Positions 8,562-18,232 of a stretch of 64,000 bases of DNA are shown here, in pieces (position 1 is the stretch's first letter; each line of letters opens with the position of its first letter). A program made the translations under genes and the position numbers. The stretch spans positions 120,642 through 184,641 of the forward strand of contig NZ_JONJ01000004.1 in the NCBI RefSeq assembly GCF_000711825.1. Direction: 5' to 3'. This stretch comes from [Clostridium] aminophilum DSM 10710 (lineage in GTDB: Bacteria; Bacillota; Clostridia; Lachnospirales; Lachnospiraceae). The notes beneath the pieces were generated by a model. That model was given only the letters and a program-made list of their open reading frames with translations, was not told the origin of the DNA and made no database searches.

Positions 8562-11500
8562 CTACTCCTGAAGAAGCTCCAGCAGATCTTCCCTCGTGAG
8601 CGATGCCGAACCGGCACCTTCCGCCCCGAGAATGTCTTCCGCAAGCTTTTTCTTTGCCTCCTGCATCTCGAGGATTTTCTCCTCAACCGTTCCCTTCACG
8701 ATCATCTTATACACGGTGACCTTTCGTTTCTGGCCGATCCGGTGTGCTCGTCCCGTCGCCTGGTCCTCGCGCGCAAGATTCCACCACGGATCATAGTGAA
8801 TCACGACATCCGCGCCGGTCAGATTCAGACCGGTCCCTCCTGCGCCAAGCGAGATCAGAAAGACCGGAACATCCCCCGCATTAAACCGGTTTACCAGGCG
8901 AAGCCGTTCCTCCGACGGGGTTCGCCCGTCCAGCCGGTAATAGGCGATCTTTTCTTCCCGGAGACTTTCTTCCAACAGCTCCATCATCGAAGTGAACTGC
9001 GAGAATACCAGAATGCGGTGTTCTCCGTCGATCGCGCTCCGGATCAGGTCCATGCACGCCTCGCGCTTTACGGAGCCGCCGCGGTAATTCTCCAGATACA
9101 TCCCCGGATCGCAGCAGATTTCCCGGAGGCGGAGCAGTTCTGCCAGAATCTGCATCCGGTTCCGGTTGAATTCCTCTTTGCTGTCGGAAGTGCGCAGAAT
9201 GGATCGCATGTGGGCCGTCTGCGCATCGTAAAGCTTCTTCTGTTCCCCGCTCATCACCGAATAGCGGACCTCCTCCAGTTTTTCCGGAAGATCCGTCAGC
9301 ACATCTTTCTTGAAACGGCGGAGAATAAAAGGCGAAACCATGCGGCTCAGATGCTCGCTTACCGCAGTGTCCCCCTCCTTCACCACCGGAAGTTCAATCT
9401 GACGGCGGAAATCTTCATACCGGAACAGAAATCCCGGCATCAGATAGTCGAAGATGCTCCAGAGTTCGCTCAGCCGGTTTTCGATCGGTGTTCCGGTCAA
9501 CGCGAACCGGCTCCGGCTGTGAATCAGCTTGACCGCCTTGGCGGCTGCCGTCGTGTGATTTTTGATATACTGCGCCTCATCGATGACCTCATAGTCAAAC
9601 TCGATCCCCTCATATTCCGCGGCGTCGCGCTTTAAGAGGTCATACGACGTAACCAGTACATCATAGTCTTTTGCAGAACGGATTCTCTCCGCCCGCTCGG
9701 CCTGACTGCCCGTAACCAGCTGGACCCTCAGATTCGGAGCAAACTTCTCCAGTTCCTCTCCCCAGTTGTATACAAGGGAAGCCGGCGTCACGATGAGCGC
9801 GATCACCGGCGGGGAATCCGCGGAAGGAGCCGACATATTTTCTTCCCGTTTTGCCTCAATCAGCGCGATGGTCTGAAGCGTCTTGCCGAGTCCCATCTCA
9901 TCGGCCAGAATCCCGCCGAATCCGTACTGTGCAAGGGTCCGCATCCAGCGGTATCCGGTCTTCTGATATTTCCGGAGGACGCCCTTCATCGCCTGCGGCA
10001 CCTCAAAATCCGCGTCACTGACCGTCTTGAACTCTTTTACCAGCGTTTTAAACCGGCGGTCGCGGTCCGCATACAGACCTTCGACATTTTCCAGCATGCG
10101 GTCCAGATAGAGCGTGCGGTAGGCCGGAATATTCATCTTTCCGTCCACAAATTCCCGCGGCGACAGATGAAGGGATTCCATCATCTTCTCCAGTTCCGCG
10201 ATGTTTTCCTGATCCAGATTCACGAAATCCCCGCTCTTTAAGCGGTAGAATTTCTTTTTCCGGTCGTAATGCGCGAGAACCTCGATCAGCTCGTCGGAGC
10301 TGAGTTCATCTCCCTGGACATGCATGGTCAGAAGGTTGCTCTGCAGAGAGACACCGACGGTAAATGTCGTCTTCCGGCGGATCGCCAGTCTCCGGAACTC
10401 ATCCGTCGAGGATACCTCCCCCGCCGCGATGAGCCGGTCCACGCCCTCTTCCAGAAGAAGATAGACAAATTCCTCTTTCTTTCCGGTAGAAAACTGTGCG
10501 CCATCGTCCGTCATCTCCGGGAAATACTGCCGGAGGAGCCCGATGACGATCTGTTCCCGATCGGGGTCGCGGACCGAATCCGGATCCCATGCGGAGACCG
10601 CTTCCGCCTCATACGGGATTCCTGTGAGGGGATACTCTTTTTCCCCGTAGCAGACTTTCGCCGTGCAGACCGCGCTTTTCCCGTCGGCATCCAGATAAAA
10701 GGCAAAGGCGGCCTTCGGCGGAACGCACCGCTCCGCGGTCTCCCGGTCCGGGAACCGTACCTCCGCATGTTTCTCCAGCCATGGAAGCGTGTCATACATA
10801 AAAGAAGAAAGATTCTTTCTCCCGATCCGGAAATGGATCTCGCCGCCTTCCGCGATCCGGAGAAGCGGTTCCATTTCCCGTATCTCGTCTCCGGCGATCC
10901 GGTTCAGATGTCCCTCGTCAAAACAATAAGCGTGCTCCAGTCCGCGGTAAATCTGTGGCAGCGTGCCTTCCACGCTGAGCCCGTGAAACACGCCGTTCCC
11001 GTCGACATTTCCGGTAATATCGATCCGGACCGTCAGTTCCGCATCCCGCAGTCGGAGCATTCGTTTCCGCCCCTGGGAAATCCGCATCTCCACGCTTTTT
11101 CCGTTCATGATCTCGAAAAACCGGTCAAACCGTTCGCCGTAAAGCGGAATCGTCTCCCCCAGATCCGGAGAGATGTTCCCGGAAACGCCGAGTCTTCGCG
11201 CTTCCCGAAGTTCATCCGCCGCGCTGCGGATCATTTTCCAGAGCGGCCCGGACTCGGCCGCCAGCCGATCTTCCCCCAGAATCAGCATCGTCTTTGTACC
11301 GAACGGAAATGCGCTGCCCCGCTCCATGGCCGCGGCAAATTCCGAGAGATTTTTGATCTTATATATCTTGCTCTCACCGATGCCGAATCCGAGAAGCGGC
11401 GCATCTCCCGCCGGCTCGCCGCGAAAAAACGGCTCCAGAATCAGCGGTTTCTGCCGGGTTCCGCCGGTCAGTTCCAGATGAAGATCGGATTCCTCCGGTC

Positions 11501-12293
11501 CCGTTCTCAGATTTTCAATTCCGCGGAGAAGGAGTTCTCCGGATTCATCCGTCGCATCACCCGGATTGTGTTCCCGGATGTATTCCCCGAGAAGATAGAG
11601 GAGAGCCGCCTCATGTTCGCAGATCCGGTCACTGTTTGAAAGCGCGAAATACGATTCCGGACAGCTCCAGTTTCCGCATGTCATGCGCGTGATCTCATTC
11701 TGAGAGAACACAACCTCCACCTGAGCCGCCTGATGCTCGCGCACGATCTCACCGACCGCCCATGCGCTGACTTCCCCCTTGGTCAATACCGTCTGATCGT
11801 GGGATCCCAAAATCTGAAAACTCTTCCAGCGAACCGCACCGCTCTTGGCCAGTGCTTTTCCCTGATTCCAGACTGCCTGCCGAAGACGGAGCTTCCGGAT
11901 CATTGCCGGATAATCAAAGAAATAGTACCGGTCGGAAAACATTTCCTCTATCCCGGTCAGCTCGCTTTCCAGAATCCGGGAGTTTTTCCAGATCGTGCTG
12001 CCGTCGGATGCGCCCGTCGTCTCCTCTTCCTGAACCATTCCCGCATCGATGGCATAGAGGAGTGCCGCCATATGCTTGCAGAAATGTCCTTTGTGCGCAT
12101 ACGGACAGCTGCAGCCGACCCGTTCCAGATTGCCGTTTTCAAGAAAATGTGCGCTCACCGAATAGCGTCGGCTTCCCTGCACAGTGCCCTTATATTCCGA
12201 CCCGGACTGCCATACCGTTCCGACCCGTCCGTCCCGAAGATATCGCCTTCCGCGGGCGAGAATGTCGTCGTCAAAGAGATATTCCCACTTCAC
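8562..12293 (-). CDS. SWIM zinc-finger SNF2-family helicase
   Basis: Large Swi2/Snf2-type ATP-dependent DNA translocase of 1243 residues. A SWIM zinc finger lies at residues 61-74 (CSC...CKH). After a long middle region with no clear motifs, the helicase core fills the C-terminal ~480 residues: motif I DEMGLGKTLQTIAL, motif II DEAQYIKNH, motif III LTGTPIEN, motif V GGTGLNLTGADVV and motif VI TGRAHRIGQ. This SWIM-SNF2 arrangement is common in Firmicutes; a role in transcription-coupled or recombination-linked remodelling is suspected but not established. It is alone on its strand, with no methylase or nuclease partner nearby. Confidence 0.92.
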   Translation of the reverse strand: MKWEYLFDDDILARGRRYLRDGRVGTVWQSGSEYKGTVQGSRRYSVSAHFLENGNLERVGCSCPYAHKGHFCKHMAALLYAIDAGMVQEEETTGASDGSTIWKNSRILESELTGIEEMFSDRYYFFDYPAMIRKLRLRQAVWNQGKALAKSGAVRWKSFQILGSHDQTVLTKGEVSAWAVGEIVREHQAAQVEVVFSQNEITRMTCGNWSCPESYFALSNSDRICEHEAALLYLLGEYIREHNPGDATDESGELLLRGIENLRTGPEESDLHLELTGGTRQKPLILEPFFRGEPAGDAPLLGFGIGESKIYKIKNLSEFAAAMERGSAFPFGTKTMLILGEDRLAAESGPLWKMIRSAADELREARRLGVSGNISPDLGETIPLYGERFDRFFEIMNGKSVEMRISQGRKRMLRLRDAELTVRIDITGNVDGNGVFHGLSVEGTLPQIYRGLEHAYCFDEGHLNRIAGDEIREMEPLLRIAEGGEIHFRIGRKNLSSFMYDTLPWLEKHAEVRFPDRETAERCVPPKAAFAFYLDADGKSAVCTAKVCYGEKEYPLTGIPYEAEAVSAWDPDSVRDPDREQIVIGLLRQYFPEMTDDGAQFSTGKKEEFVYLLLEEGVDRLIAAGEVSSTDEFRRLAIRRKTTFTVGVSLQSNLLTMHVQGDELSSDELIEVLAHYDRKKKFYRLKSGDFVNLDQENIAELEKMMESLHLSPREFVDGKMNIPAYRTLYLDRMLENVEGLYADRDRRFKTLVKEFKTVSDADFEVPQAMKGVLRKYQKTGYRWMRTLAQYGFGGILADEMGLGKTLQTIALIEAKREENMSAPSADSPPVIALIVTPASLVYNWGEELEKFAPNLRVQLVTGSQAERAERIRSAKDYDVLVTSYDLLKRDAAEYEGIEFDYEVIDEAQYIKNHTTAAAKAVKLIHSRSRFALTGTPIENRLSELWSIFDYLMPGFLFRYEDFRRQIELPVVKEGDTAVSEHLSRMVSPFILRRFKKDVLTDLPEKLEEVRYSVMSGEQKKLYDAQTAHMRSILRTSDSKEEFNRNRMQILAELLRLREICCDPGMYLENYRGGSVKREACMDLIRSAIDGEHRILVFSQFTSMMELLEESLREEKIAYYRLDGRTPSEERLRLVNRFNAGDVPVFLISLGAGGTGLNLTGADVVIHYDPWWNLAREDQATGRAHRIGQKRKVTVYKMIVKGTVEEKILEMQEAKKKLAEDILGAEGAGSASLTREDLLELLQE

Positions 12294-12689
12294 TGCCGTA
12301 CCTCCCTGCTTGTGATCACGTCAAAGATATTCGCAATCCGCTTCACAGATTACTCATAGAATAAAGTCTTACCCTTCAGTATACTATGATGAAATCCATC
12401 TTTCAAAAAAAGTTTGTCAAAAATAGTTATTTTATTATCGATCGTTCTTGACGGAAGGAAGAAGAGTCGCTAATATATATAGGAAATTTGCAGACAGTGT
12501 GCCGGTCTCCGGTGGCTGTCTGCATAATAATGTACAGAGAAAGCCTGAATTTCCGCCGTTTTCGGAGATTCGGCCGTCTGTATCGCACATTCACAGGGGG
12601 AAAGTTTGAGAGAAAACTTTCAAACAATTGAACGATCAGATATGAGCGCAGATACAACCGGCTCATGCCTGATCCAGAAGGAGAAAAAT
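12294..12689. other. uraA leader region with promoter and hairpins
   Basis: Divergent control region between the SNF2 gene and the uracil permease. A promoter (12448-12476) predicts a leader of about 205 nt. Three stems follow: GCAGACAG/CTGTCTGC (about 12490-12523), GAAAGTTT/AAACTTTC (about 12599-12620), and a long one pairing GATCAG and ATGAGC (12634-12647) with GCTCAT and CTGATC (12661-12674), ending just before the ribosome site. I do not recognise a PyrR site or purine riboswitch in it. Confidence 0.55.
12448..12476 (+). promoter_or_regulatory. Sigma-A promoter of uraA
   Basis: TTGACG and TAATAT separated by 17 bp, about 215 bp ahead of the uraA start codon. Confidence 0.6.
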
Positions 12690-14075
12690 ATGAGTAATCC
12701 AAAAGTTAAGATCGGTGATGATGCCATCTTTGACGCATCCGTTCTCGGAAAACCGCGGGTACTGATCCTTGGAATCCAGCACATGTTTGCCATGTTCGGT
12801 TCCACCGTTCTGGTTCCGCTTCTGACCGGACTCAGCGTTTCCACCACACTTCTTTTTGCCGGTCTCGGAACTTTGCTGTTCCATCTGATTTCCAAAAACA
12901 AGGTTCCGGCTTTCCTCGGATCTTCATTCGCTTTTCTTGCCGGCTATATGGCCATCGCTCCAAACAAAGAACCGGATCTTCTTCCTTATGCATGTTTCGG
13001 CGTTGCGGTTTCCGGTCTCGCCTATCTCATTCTTGCAGTTTTTTTCAAAACCTTCGGTGCCAATAAGGTAATGCAGTTTTTCCCGCCGGTTGTCACCGGC
13101 CCGATCATCATTGCCATCGGACTGAATCTTTCCAAATCCGCCATTGACAGCTGTTCCACAAACTGGCCCATCGCTCTGGTTGCGATTCTGATCGTAATCT
13201 GCTGCAACATCTGGGGCCGCGGAATGGTAAAAATCATCCCGATCCTTCTGGGTGTCATCGGTTCCTACATCGTCGCGGCGCTGGCCGGTGTCATTGATTT
13301 TTCGCCGGTTGCCGACGCACCGTGGATCGGCTTCCCGGTAAACTACGGCCGCACCGTATTCGCCATCTTCACCAGGGGAAATGCGGATACCGCACTGCTG
13401 ATCACTTCCATCTTCACCATTGTCCCGATTTCCTTCGCAACCATGATGGAGCACATCGGAGATATCTCCGCGATCTCCTCCACCGTAGGAATCAACTTTA
13501 TCCGTGATCCGGGACTGCACAGAACCCTGATCGGAGACGGTGTCGCAACCGGACTGGCCTCTCTCTTCGGCGCTCCGGCCAATACCACCTACGGCGAGAA
13601 CACCGGTGTTCTGACGCTGACCAAGGTTTACGACCCGATGGTAATCCGTCTGGCGGCATGCATCGCCATCCTGCTTTCCTTCTGCCCGAAGTTCGCGGCA
13701 GTCATCGAGATCATGCCGAGCTCCATCGTCGGCGGCATCTCACTGGTTCTCTACGGAATGATCTCCGCAGTCGGAATCCGGAATGTTGTCGAGACCAAGG
13801 TTGATTTCTCTCAGACCCGTAACGTCATCATCGCTGCGATGATCATGGTTCTCTCCATCGGAATCAACTTCTCTTCCGCCGGTGCACTCAGCTTCCCGGC
13901 CGGTGAGATCACCCTCACCTTCTCCGGTCTCGCAACCGGTTCTCTCATCGGTATCCTTCTGAACGCAATCCTTCCGGGAAAGGATTACCGCTTCGAGAAC
14001 GATGCGCCGAACAAGACCGGCGTTGACCTGGAAATGGCGCAGGGTAAATCCCTCAGCAAGAAGGGAAAGAAATAA
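12690..14075 (+). CDS. uraA: Uracil/uracil-xanthine permease
   Basis: NCS2-family proton symporter that imports uracil or a related base across the cytoplasmic membrane. The ATG at 12690 is chosen because AGAAGGAG precedes it and the protein then opens with the normal short cytosolic N-terminus, giving 461 residues. Hallmarks are QHMFAMFGSTVLVPLLTG near residue 30, the Glu-bearing SFATMMEHIGDISAIS (NCS2 motif, near residue 250) and the GAPANTTYGENTGVL motif that carries the base-binding Glu. It is followed by a strong two-way terminator. The long structured leader suggests control of expression by RNA folding, but no known riboswitch is recognised. Confidence 0.92.
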   Translation: MSNPKVKIGDDAIFDASVLGKPRVLILGIQHMFAMFGSTVLVPLLTGLSVSTTLLFAGLGTLLFHLISKNKVPAFLGSSFAFLAGYMAIAPNKEPDLLPYACFGVAVSGLAYLILAVFFKTFGANKVMQFFPPVVTGPIIIAIGLNLSKSAIDSCSTNWPIALVAILIVICCNIWGRGMVKIIPILLGVIGSYIVAALAGVIDFSPVADAPWIGFPVNYGRTVFAIFTRGNADTALLITSIFTIVPISFATMMEHIGDISAISSTVGINFIRDPGLHRTLIGDGVATGLASLFGAPANTTYGENTGVLTLTKVYDPMVIRLAACIAILLSFCPKFAAVIEIMPSSIVGGISLVLYGMISAVGIRNVVETKVDFSQTRNVIIAAMIMVLSIGINFSSAGALSFPAGEITLTFSGLATGSLIGILLNAILPGKDYRFENDAPNKTGVDLEMAQGKSLSKKGKK

Positions 14076-14122
14076 TCCGGCATGACCGGTTCATCTGGAA
14101 TCCCCTAATGATTCCCTGTTAT

Positions 14123-14180
14123 AAAAAAGCCGTACCGTGGCGGTGATGATCAAATCACCTGCCCGGTACGGCTTTTTTAT
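14123..14180. terminator. Bidirectional terminator between uraA and DUF4317 gene
   Basis: AAAAAAGCCGTACCG and CGGTACGGCTTTTTT pair perfectly around an inner GGTGATGATCAAATCACC stem, giving T-runs on both strands between two convergent genes. Confidence 0.9.
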
Positions 14181-14184
14181 ATTG

Positions 14185-15354
14185 TTATTCCGCTTTTGTA
14201 TTGATCACGCTCTCCGGTGTCTCCTGCGTTCTCCTGATGCGGATTCCGTTCACTTCCACATCATCATTCAACGGAACCAGAAGATATTCCACGCCGTCGA
14301 TAATCTTGGTCTGCAGAAGGCCGGTTGCCTCATTCTTCACTGAAACCTTCATCACCGCGGACTTCACCTCGATCTTGGAGGTATCGACCACATTTTCCGC
14401 CATGAGAATATCACTGTCGGAGACATTTTCATCGTAGACTGCCTTAAACTGATTGATCGTGTCCTCGTCAACCCCGTTGTCCTCAAGAATGCGGACCATG
14501 TCTCCCTTGTCCACCTGAACCGGCGACGGATCGTCCTTGGCCGCTTCGACCAGCTCGTTCACGGCATCGGTGATATTCTTGACCATCTCGAAATCACAGC
14601 CGCGGCCGAGACCTTCCTCAATCACGCGATGGAACGTATCCTGCTGCTCTTTCTCGGCAAGATCCAGTTCACAGCCGAGAAGAGACGCCGCCAGTTCCTC
14701 GTGCCGGGCATCCCCCTTGGCTGCATAATATAGAAGCTCGTGAATATCCGGCTGACGATCGTTGAAGGACGGGAAGAGGAATCCGACCGTCGGCTTCTTC
14801 ACGCCGTAATCACTGCTCCGGGAGAGGAACTTCTGAATACTGCCGTCATAGCAGAGGCCCTCGTTCAGGAGCTCCACCGGACACATGCAGCAGACAAGAA
14901 AGCTGTATACATACTCCGAAGCCTCATCCAGCGCCAGACCGTCGGAGGTCTTGGCCGGGATATCATACATTCCGTGTACCAGAAGAATCAGATATTTTCC
15001 CGGATAGTCATAGGTCTCAATCACCTTCTGATAGAAATCCTCCACCAGATCGTCATCTTTCAGGCAGCTGTCCCGCAGCGCCATCAGAACCGCCTGCTTT
15101 CCGCCTGCCGCCTCTTCTTCCAGCGGAAATTCCGTATTAAAGAGATTTTTTCCGAGACGGCCGGAAAGGGTCTTGCGGAGAATCTCGCAGTACCGGTCCA
15201 TCTCCTTATCTTCCAGCGCCAGGAACATTTCCTTCAGCTCAAATACTTTTTCTTTGTTCTCATTGACGTAGCAGCCTCTCATCTGATCGAGGCGGCAGTT
15301 CGTCCTGCGGATGAGTTTCTTGATCTCCGCAACCGCTTTTTTATCCATTTCCAA
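14185..15354 (-). CDS. DUF4317 family protein
   Basis: Cytosolic protein of 389 residues with no membrane segment or signal. Sequence features such as IKKLIRRTNCRLDQMRGCYVNENKEKV at the start and the KPTVGFLFPSFNDRQPDIHELLYY segment match the DUF4317 family, which is widespread in Lachnospiraceae and has no known function. The C-terminal third (SDILMAENVVDTSKIEVKSAVMKVSV) looks like a separate small beta domain. Expressed alone, convergent with uraA across a shared terminator. Confidence 0.8.
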   Translation of the reverse strand: MEMDKKAVAEIKKLIRRTNCRLDQMRGCYVNENKEKVFELKEMFLALEDKEMDRYCEILRKTLSGRLGKNLFNTEFPLEEEAAGGKQAVLMALRDSCLKDDDLVEDFYQKVIETYDYPGKYLILLVHGMYDIPAKTSDGLALDEASEYVYSFLVCCMCPVELLNEGLCYDGSIQKFLSRSSDYGVKKPTVGFLFPSFNDRQPDIHELLYYAAKGDARHEELAASLLGCELDLAEKEQQDTFHRVIEEGLGRGCDFEMVKNITDAVNELVEAAKDDPSPVQVDKGDMVRILEDNGVDEDTINQFKAVYDENVSDSDILMAENVVDTSKIEVKSAVMKVSVKNEATGLLQTKIIDGVEYLLVPLNDDVEVNGIRIRRTQETPESVINTKAE

Positions 15355-15546
15355 ACTCCTTGTTCGCCCGCCGGTCTTTCCGTATACCTTCGTCTCATGC
15401 TCCCCATGATCGGGTCATCTCTGATCGATCCCTGATCACTTCCGCGCGATCACCGCATATTCAACGCAGATCGGGCACAAAAAGGCCGGCCCCGGCAAAA
15501 ATGCATAAATATTCATTCTATTTGTCCGGAATTTCTGCGCCTGCCT

Positions 15547-15993
15547 TTACCGGCCTGCGTTTTCCATCCCTTCCAGTAGCTTATACAGAAGACGATACAG
15601 CATCTTCACCTCTTCCGGATCCAGCTTAACACAGGTGCGCATCTCTTCCGGAACATCCAGCGCTTTTTCCTGAAGCGCCTTTCCTTCCTCCGTCAGCGTT
15701 ACCTGTACTTCCCGTTCATCTCCCTCGAGACGTCTTCTTGTGATGAATCCCTTTGCCTCCAGTTTCTTCAGAACCGGCGTGAGCGTTCCCGAATCCAGAA
15801 ACAGCGTTTCTCCAAGCTCCTTCATCCCGATGGACTCATTCTCCCAGAGAACCATCATTGCGATGTACTGCGTATAGGTCAGGTCAATGTTTCCGAGAAA
15901 CGGTTTATACTGTCTTGTGATCTCCTTTGCGCATGCATAAAGAGGAAAGCAGAGCTGATTTTCCAGTTTCAGCGCCGCATACCGATCACTCAT
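15547..15993 (-). CDS. MarR/OhrR-type regulator
   Basis: Winged-helix repressor of 148 residues. The ATG at 15993 is preferred to one 18 bp upstream because GGAGG sits 7 bp ahead of it. Cys15 in LCFPLYACAKEITRQYKP is at the position of the peroxide-sensing cysteine of OhrR, with a second Cys at 21. The wing and recognition helix are seen in GTLTPVLKKLEAKGFITRRRLEGDEREVQVTLTEEG. An organic-peroxide or reactive-compound response is therefore likely. No ohr gene lies beside it, so its target is elsewhere or is itself. Confidence 0.88.
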   Translation of the reverse strand: MSDRYAALKLENQLCFPLYACAKEITRQYKPFLGNIDLTYTQYIAMMVLWENESIGMKELGETLFLDSGTLTPVLKKLEAKGFITRRRLEGDEREVQVTLTEEGKALQEKALDVPEEMRTCVKLDPEEVKMLYRLLYKLLEGMENAGR

Positions 15994-16109
15994 ATGAATA
16001 CCTCCGTGCAATTTGATTGTGTAAAATTAGTAGAGCTATTTTATCATTTCAGGGCTCTCTTTGCAACTCGAATAAGATTTCCGTTGTCAGCCGCAGTCTC
16101 CGGCCTGGT

Positions 16110-16149
16110 CTCAATCCTGATCTCTATCCTAATCTCTATCCTGATCTCC
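16110..16149. repeat. 12-bp tandem repeat
   Basis: Three units of the pattern TCCT[GA]ATCTC[TC]A in tandem in the non-coding stretch upstream of the MarR gene. Confidence 0.7.
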
Positions 16150-16175
16150 ACCCCCCGAAAGACCAACGGTCTGTT

Positions 16176-16207
16176 TAATGACCTTCCGGTATAATGACCT
16201 TCCGGTG
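16176..16207. repeat. 16-bp direct repeat
   Basis: TAATGACCTTCCGGT occurs twice back to back (starts 16176 and 16192), differing in the final base of the unit. Confidence 0.75.
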
Positions 16208-16305
16208 TAATAAGCTGCGGTCTGCCGCTCCACGGCGTATCCGTCCGCGAAGATCGTTTTATGAAACAGAGTTTTACAGAGTATTTTAAAAGTATTTCTG
16301 TCACA

Positions 16306-16341
16306 TAAAACATCCCGGAGAGCCGTCTGCTCTCCGGGATG
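16306..16341 (-). terminator. Terminator after SleB-type hydrolase
   Basis: CATCCCGGAGAGC pairs with GCTCTCCGGGATG around a 5-nt loop; on the minus strand it is followed by TTTTATG, so it ends the cell-wall hydrolase transcript. Confidence 0.8.
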
Positions 16342-16389
16342 AATCCGCATTCTGTTATGAAATGTCTTTTCTGCGATGCTGTTTCTATT

Positions 16390-17634
16390 TTAATAGAAGG
16401 TGTGCCCTCCGATTGTGGCTTTGGCCGGACTATGTGCTTTTGTACCGAAATACAGCGCGCCGCCGGTGTTGTCTCTTCCCTGAAGCGCCTCCAGCGCAGC
16501 CTTCCGGCACGATGCTGTCGGACCGTTTTCGAGAACATTGGAAAGACGGCCGGTCGCAACCGGCGTAAACTGACCGCTCTGGTATACAACGCCGGAAATA
16601 CTGTTCGGAAAGCTCTTGCTCTTCACCCGGTTCATGATTACCGCTCCGACCGCGACTTTACCCTCATAGGATTCTCCTCCGGCCTCGCACTGGATAATGG
16701 ATGCCAGAAGCTTCGCGTCCTTGGATTTCGCCAGCTCTTCCGCTTTTCTCCGTTTCTCCTCTTCCTCGGCTTTCCGCTGTTTTTCCTTCGCGGCAGCCTC
16801 TGCGGCTTTCCGGGCTTCTTCCGCAGCCCTCGAGGCAGCTTCCTGTGCCTCTTTCTGTGCGCGGATGGCGGCTTCTTCCTCCTCGATCGTCACTCCCTTA
16901 CCGGTACGGTATGCGAGTTCTCCGTAATCCGCCTTGACGTATCCGGTCTGATCATTGTAATAAACCGCCCGCCAGCCTTCCTTCACCTTCTCTACGGTGG
17001 AATCGATGGTCAGCGTATCTCCTTCGGTCACCACTCCGATGATCACGGAATCTTCCGATTCCTCCGCCCGGATCCGAAGGCCTTCCCCTTCAACCCGGAA
17101 GATGGCATCGCAGTTCTTCTTTGCCCATTCCAGCGCATCCAGTCCGAAACGGCAGTACTCGTTCTTGACATACCCCTTCACGTTTCCGGATGCAACAAGT
17201 GACCACTCATCGCCTTTCTCAAGGACTTCCGCACGGTCTCCGTTGAAAATCTTTCCGACAATCTCACTGTCGGTATTCCGGTCCTTGCGGACATTGATGT
17301 ACTCTTCCGCCCGCGGCATGATGTAATTCAGCCAGGACTTCTGCAACGGTGTCAGTTCCTGTTCATTCTGAGCCGTAAGCGATGTCTCCGTCGGAACCGA
17401 ATCAGAATCAATGGAAATCAGATTCTCCGGCGACGTCTCCATCTCCGCAAGACGCTGCTGAAGCTCGGCACGGCGAATCGCCGCTTCCGATGCCTCTGTC
17501 GCTTCAGCCCTCCTGCGTCTGGCTGCACGGACCCCTCCCAGCGCCAGTGTGATTCCTCCAACCATGAAGACACACACGGCAGCAAGGACAGCGGCCTGCT
17601 TCCAGTTATTACGCTGTCTTCTTCTGCGTCTCAT
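16390..17634 (-). CDS. Membrane-anchored SH3 / SleB-like cell-wall hydrolase
   Basis: Predicted peptidoglycan hydrolase of 414 residues. The ATG at 17634 is chosen because GGGGAG precedes it and the product then begins with an Arg-rich stretch and a single membrane segment (about residues 10-34). Two bacterial SH3-type modules follow (INVRKDRNTDSEIVGKIFNG and LRIRAEESEDSVIIG), then an Ala/Glu/Lys coiled coil of ~60 residues, then a Hydrolase_2 domain of ~105 residues starting at ASIIQCEAGGES, with VAVGAVIMNRVKS and QSGQFTPV typical of SleB lytic enzymes. Spore cortex lysis or wall remodelling is plausible. A near-perfect promoter lies ~200 bp upstream. Confidence 0.88.
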   Translation of the reverse strand: MRRRRRQRNNWKQAAVLAAVCVFMVGGITLALGGVRAARRRRAEATEASEAAIRRAELQQRLAEMETSPENLISIDSDSVPTETSLTAQNEQELTPLQKSWLNYIMPRAEEYINVRKDRNTDSEIVGKIFNGDRAEVLEKGDEWSLVASGNVKGYVKNEYCRFGLDALEWAKKNCDAIFRVEGEGLRIRAEESEDSVIIGVVTEGDTLTIDSTVEKVKEGWRAVYYNDQTGYVKADYGELAYRTGKGVTIEEEEAAIRAQKEAQEAASRAAEEARKAAEAAAKEKQRKAEEEEKRRKAEELAKSKDAKLLASIIQCEAGGESYEGKVAVGAVIMNRVKSKSFPNSISGVVYQSGQFTPVATGRLSNVLENGPTASCRKAALEALQGRDNTGGALYFGTKAHSPAKATIGGHTFY

Positions 17635-17831
17635 TATCGTTCTCCCCGGTCTCTGCATCGGAACGGACAACCTCTTCCGGGCTTCCGTCCGATATGCTGT
17701 GTTCGCTGTGCCCGCCGTTCCCGCACACTGACGCGGCTTCGGCGAATCACTCCCTCCATCTGACAGCAAAACCGTATCCCCACTTACCAGTCGCTGTCCT
17801 CAGCATCTTTTCAGACCGTCTTATTGGGGAA

Positions 17832-17860
17832 ATTATAGCAACAATCCCCACTAATGTCAA
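17832..17860 (-). promoter_or_regulatory. Consensus promoter for SleB-type gene
   Basis: On the minus strand TTGACA and TATAAT are both perfect and separated by 17 bp, about 200 bp upstream of the start codon. Confidence 0.85.
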
Positions 17861-18103
17861 ATTTTCGCCATTTTGGACCGTTTTTTGCGGCTTAATTCCT
17901 TGATTTTTACCACTCGTTCACCCTTTTTCAACAAAACTACAAAAAATAACTTTTTGAACTATTCATTCATTTTGTCGGATGCCTGCCAAATGTATCCGGC
18001 GAACCGGCCGGATTTCTTCATCAAAAAGGAGTCTTTGGCTTTTCATTTTAGTCGTAAATATAAATACATTATAAATGTATATTTATAAATTTTGATTTAG
18101 AGT

Positions 18104-18131
18104 GGTTATAATAAAGTATCTTATTATAACC
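18104..18131. promoter_or_regulatory. Perfect 11-bp inverted repeat, candidate operator
   Basis: GGTTATAATAA and TTATTATAACC are exact reverse complements separated by 6 bp, ~100 bp upstream of the PrpR-like regulator. It could bind that regulator (autoregulation) or form a weak AT stem. Confidence 0.5.
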
Positions 18132-18232
18132 GTCTCCGTTTTTTCGCGCAAATAAGCCAAAAAATGGTATGATAGATCTATGATTTCAGAGGATCTTCTC
18201 TCTCCTCTGATACGAGACCGGAGGTGCGATTC

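Larger units (their letters stand above)
17635..18232. other. Divergent control region, AT-rich
   Basis: Between the SleB-type gene and the PrpR-like regulator. It holds the promoter at 17832-17860 (minus), a perfect inverted repeat at 18104-18131, and a CAGAGGA/TCCTCTG hairpin at about 18187-18209 just before the regulator's ribosome site. The stretch 17900-18180 is strongly AT-rich. No gene seen. Confidence 0.55.

Noticed and set aside
8481..12359. Long plus-strand open frames across the SNF2 gene (up to ~450 codons)
   Set aside because: They run antisense to a full-length helicase with all motifs, have His/Arg/Pro-biased shadow composition and lack ribosome sites.
12490..12690. Purine or PyrR-type riboswitch in the uraA leader
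   Set aside because: The conserved core sequences of those classes were looked for and not found; left as an unclassified leader.
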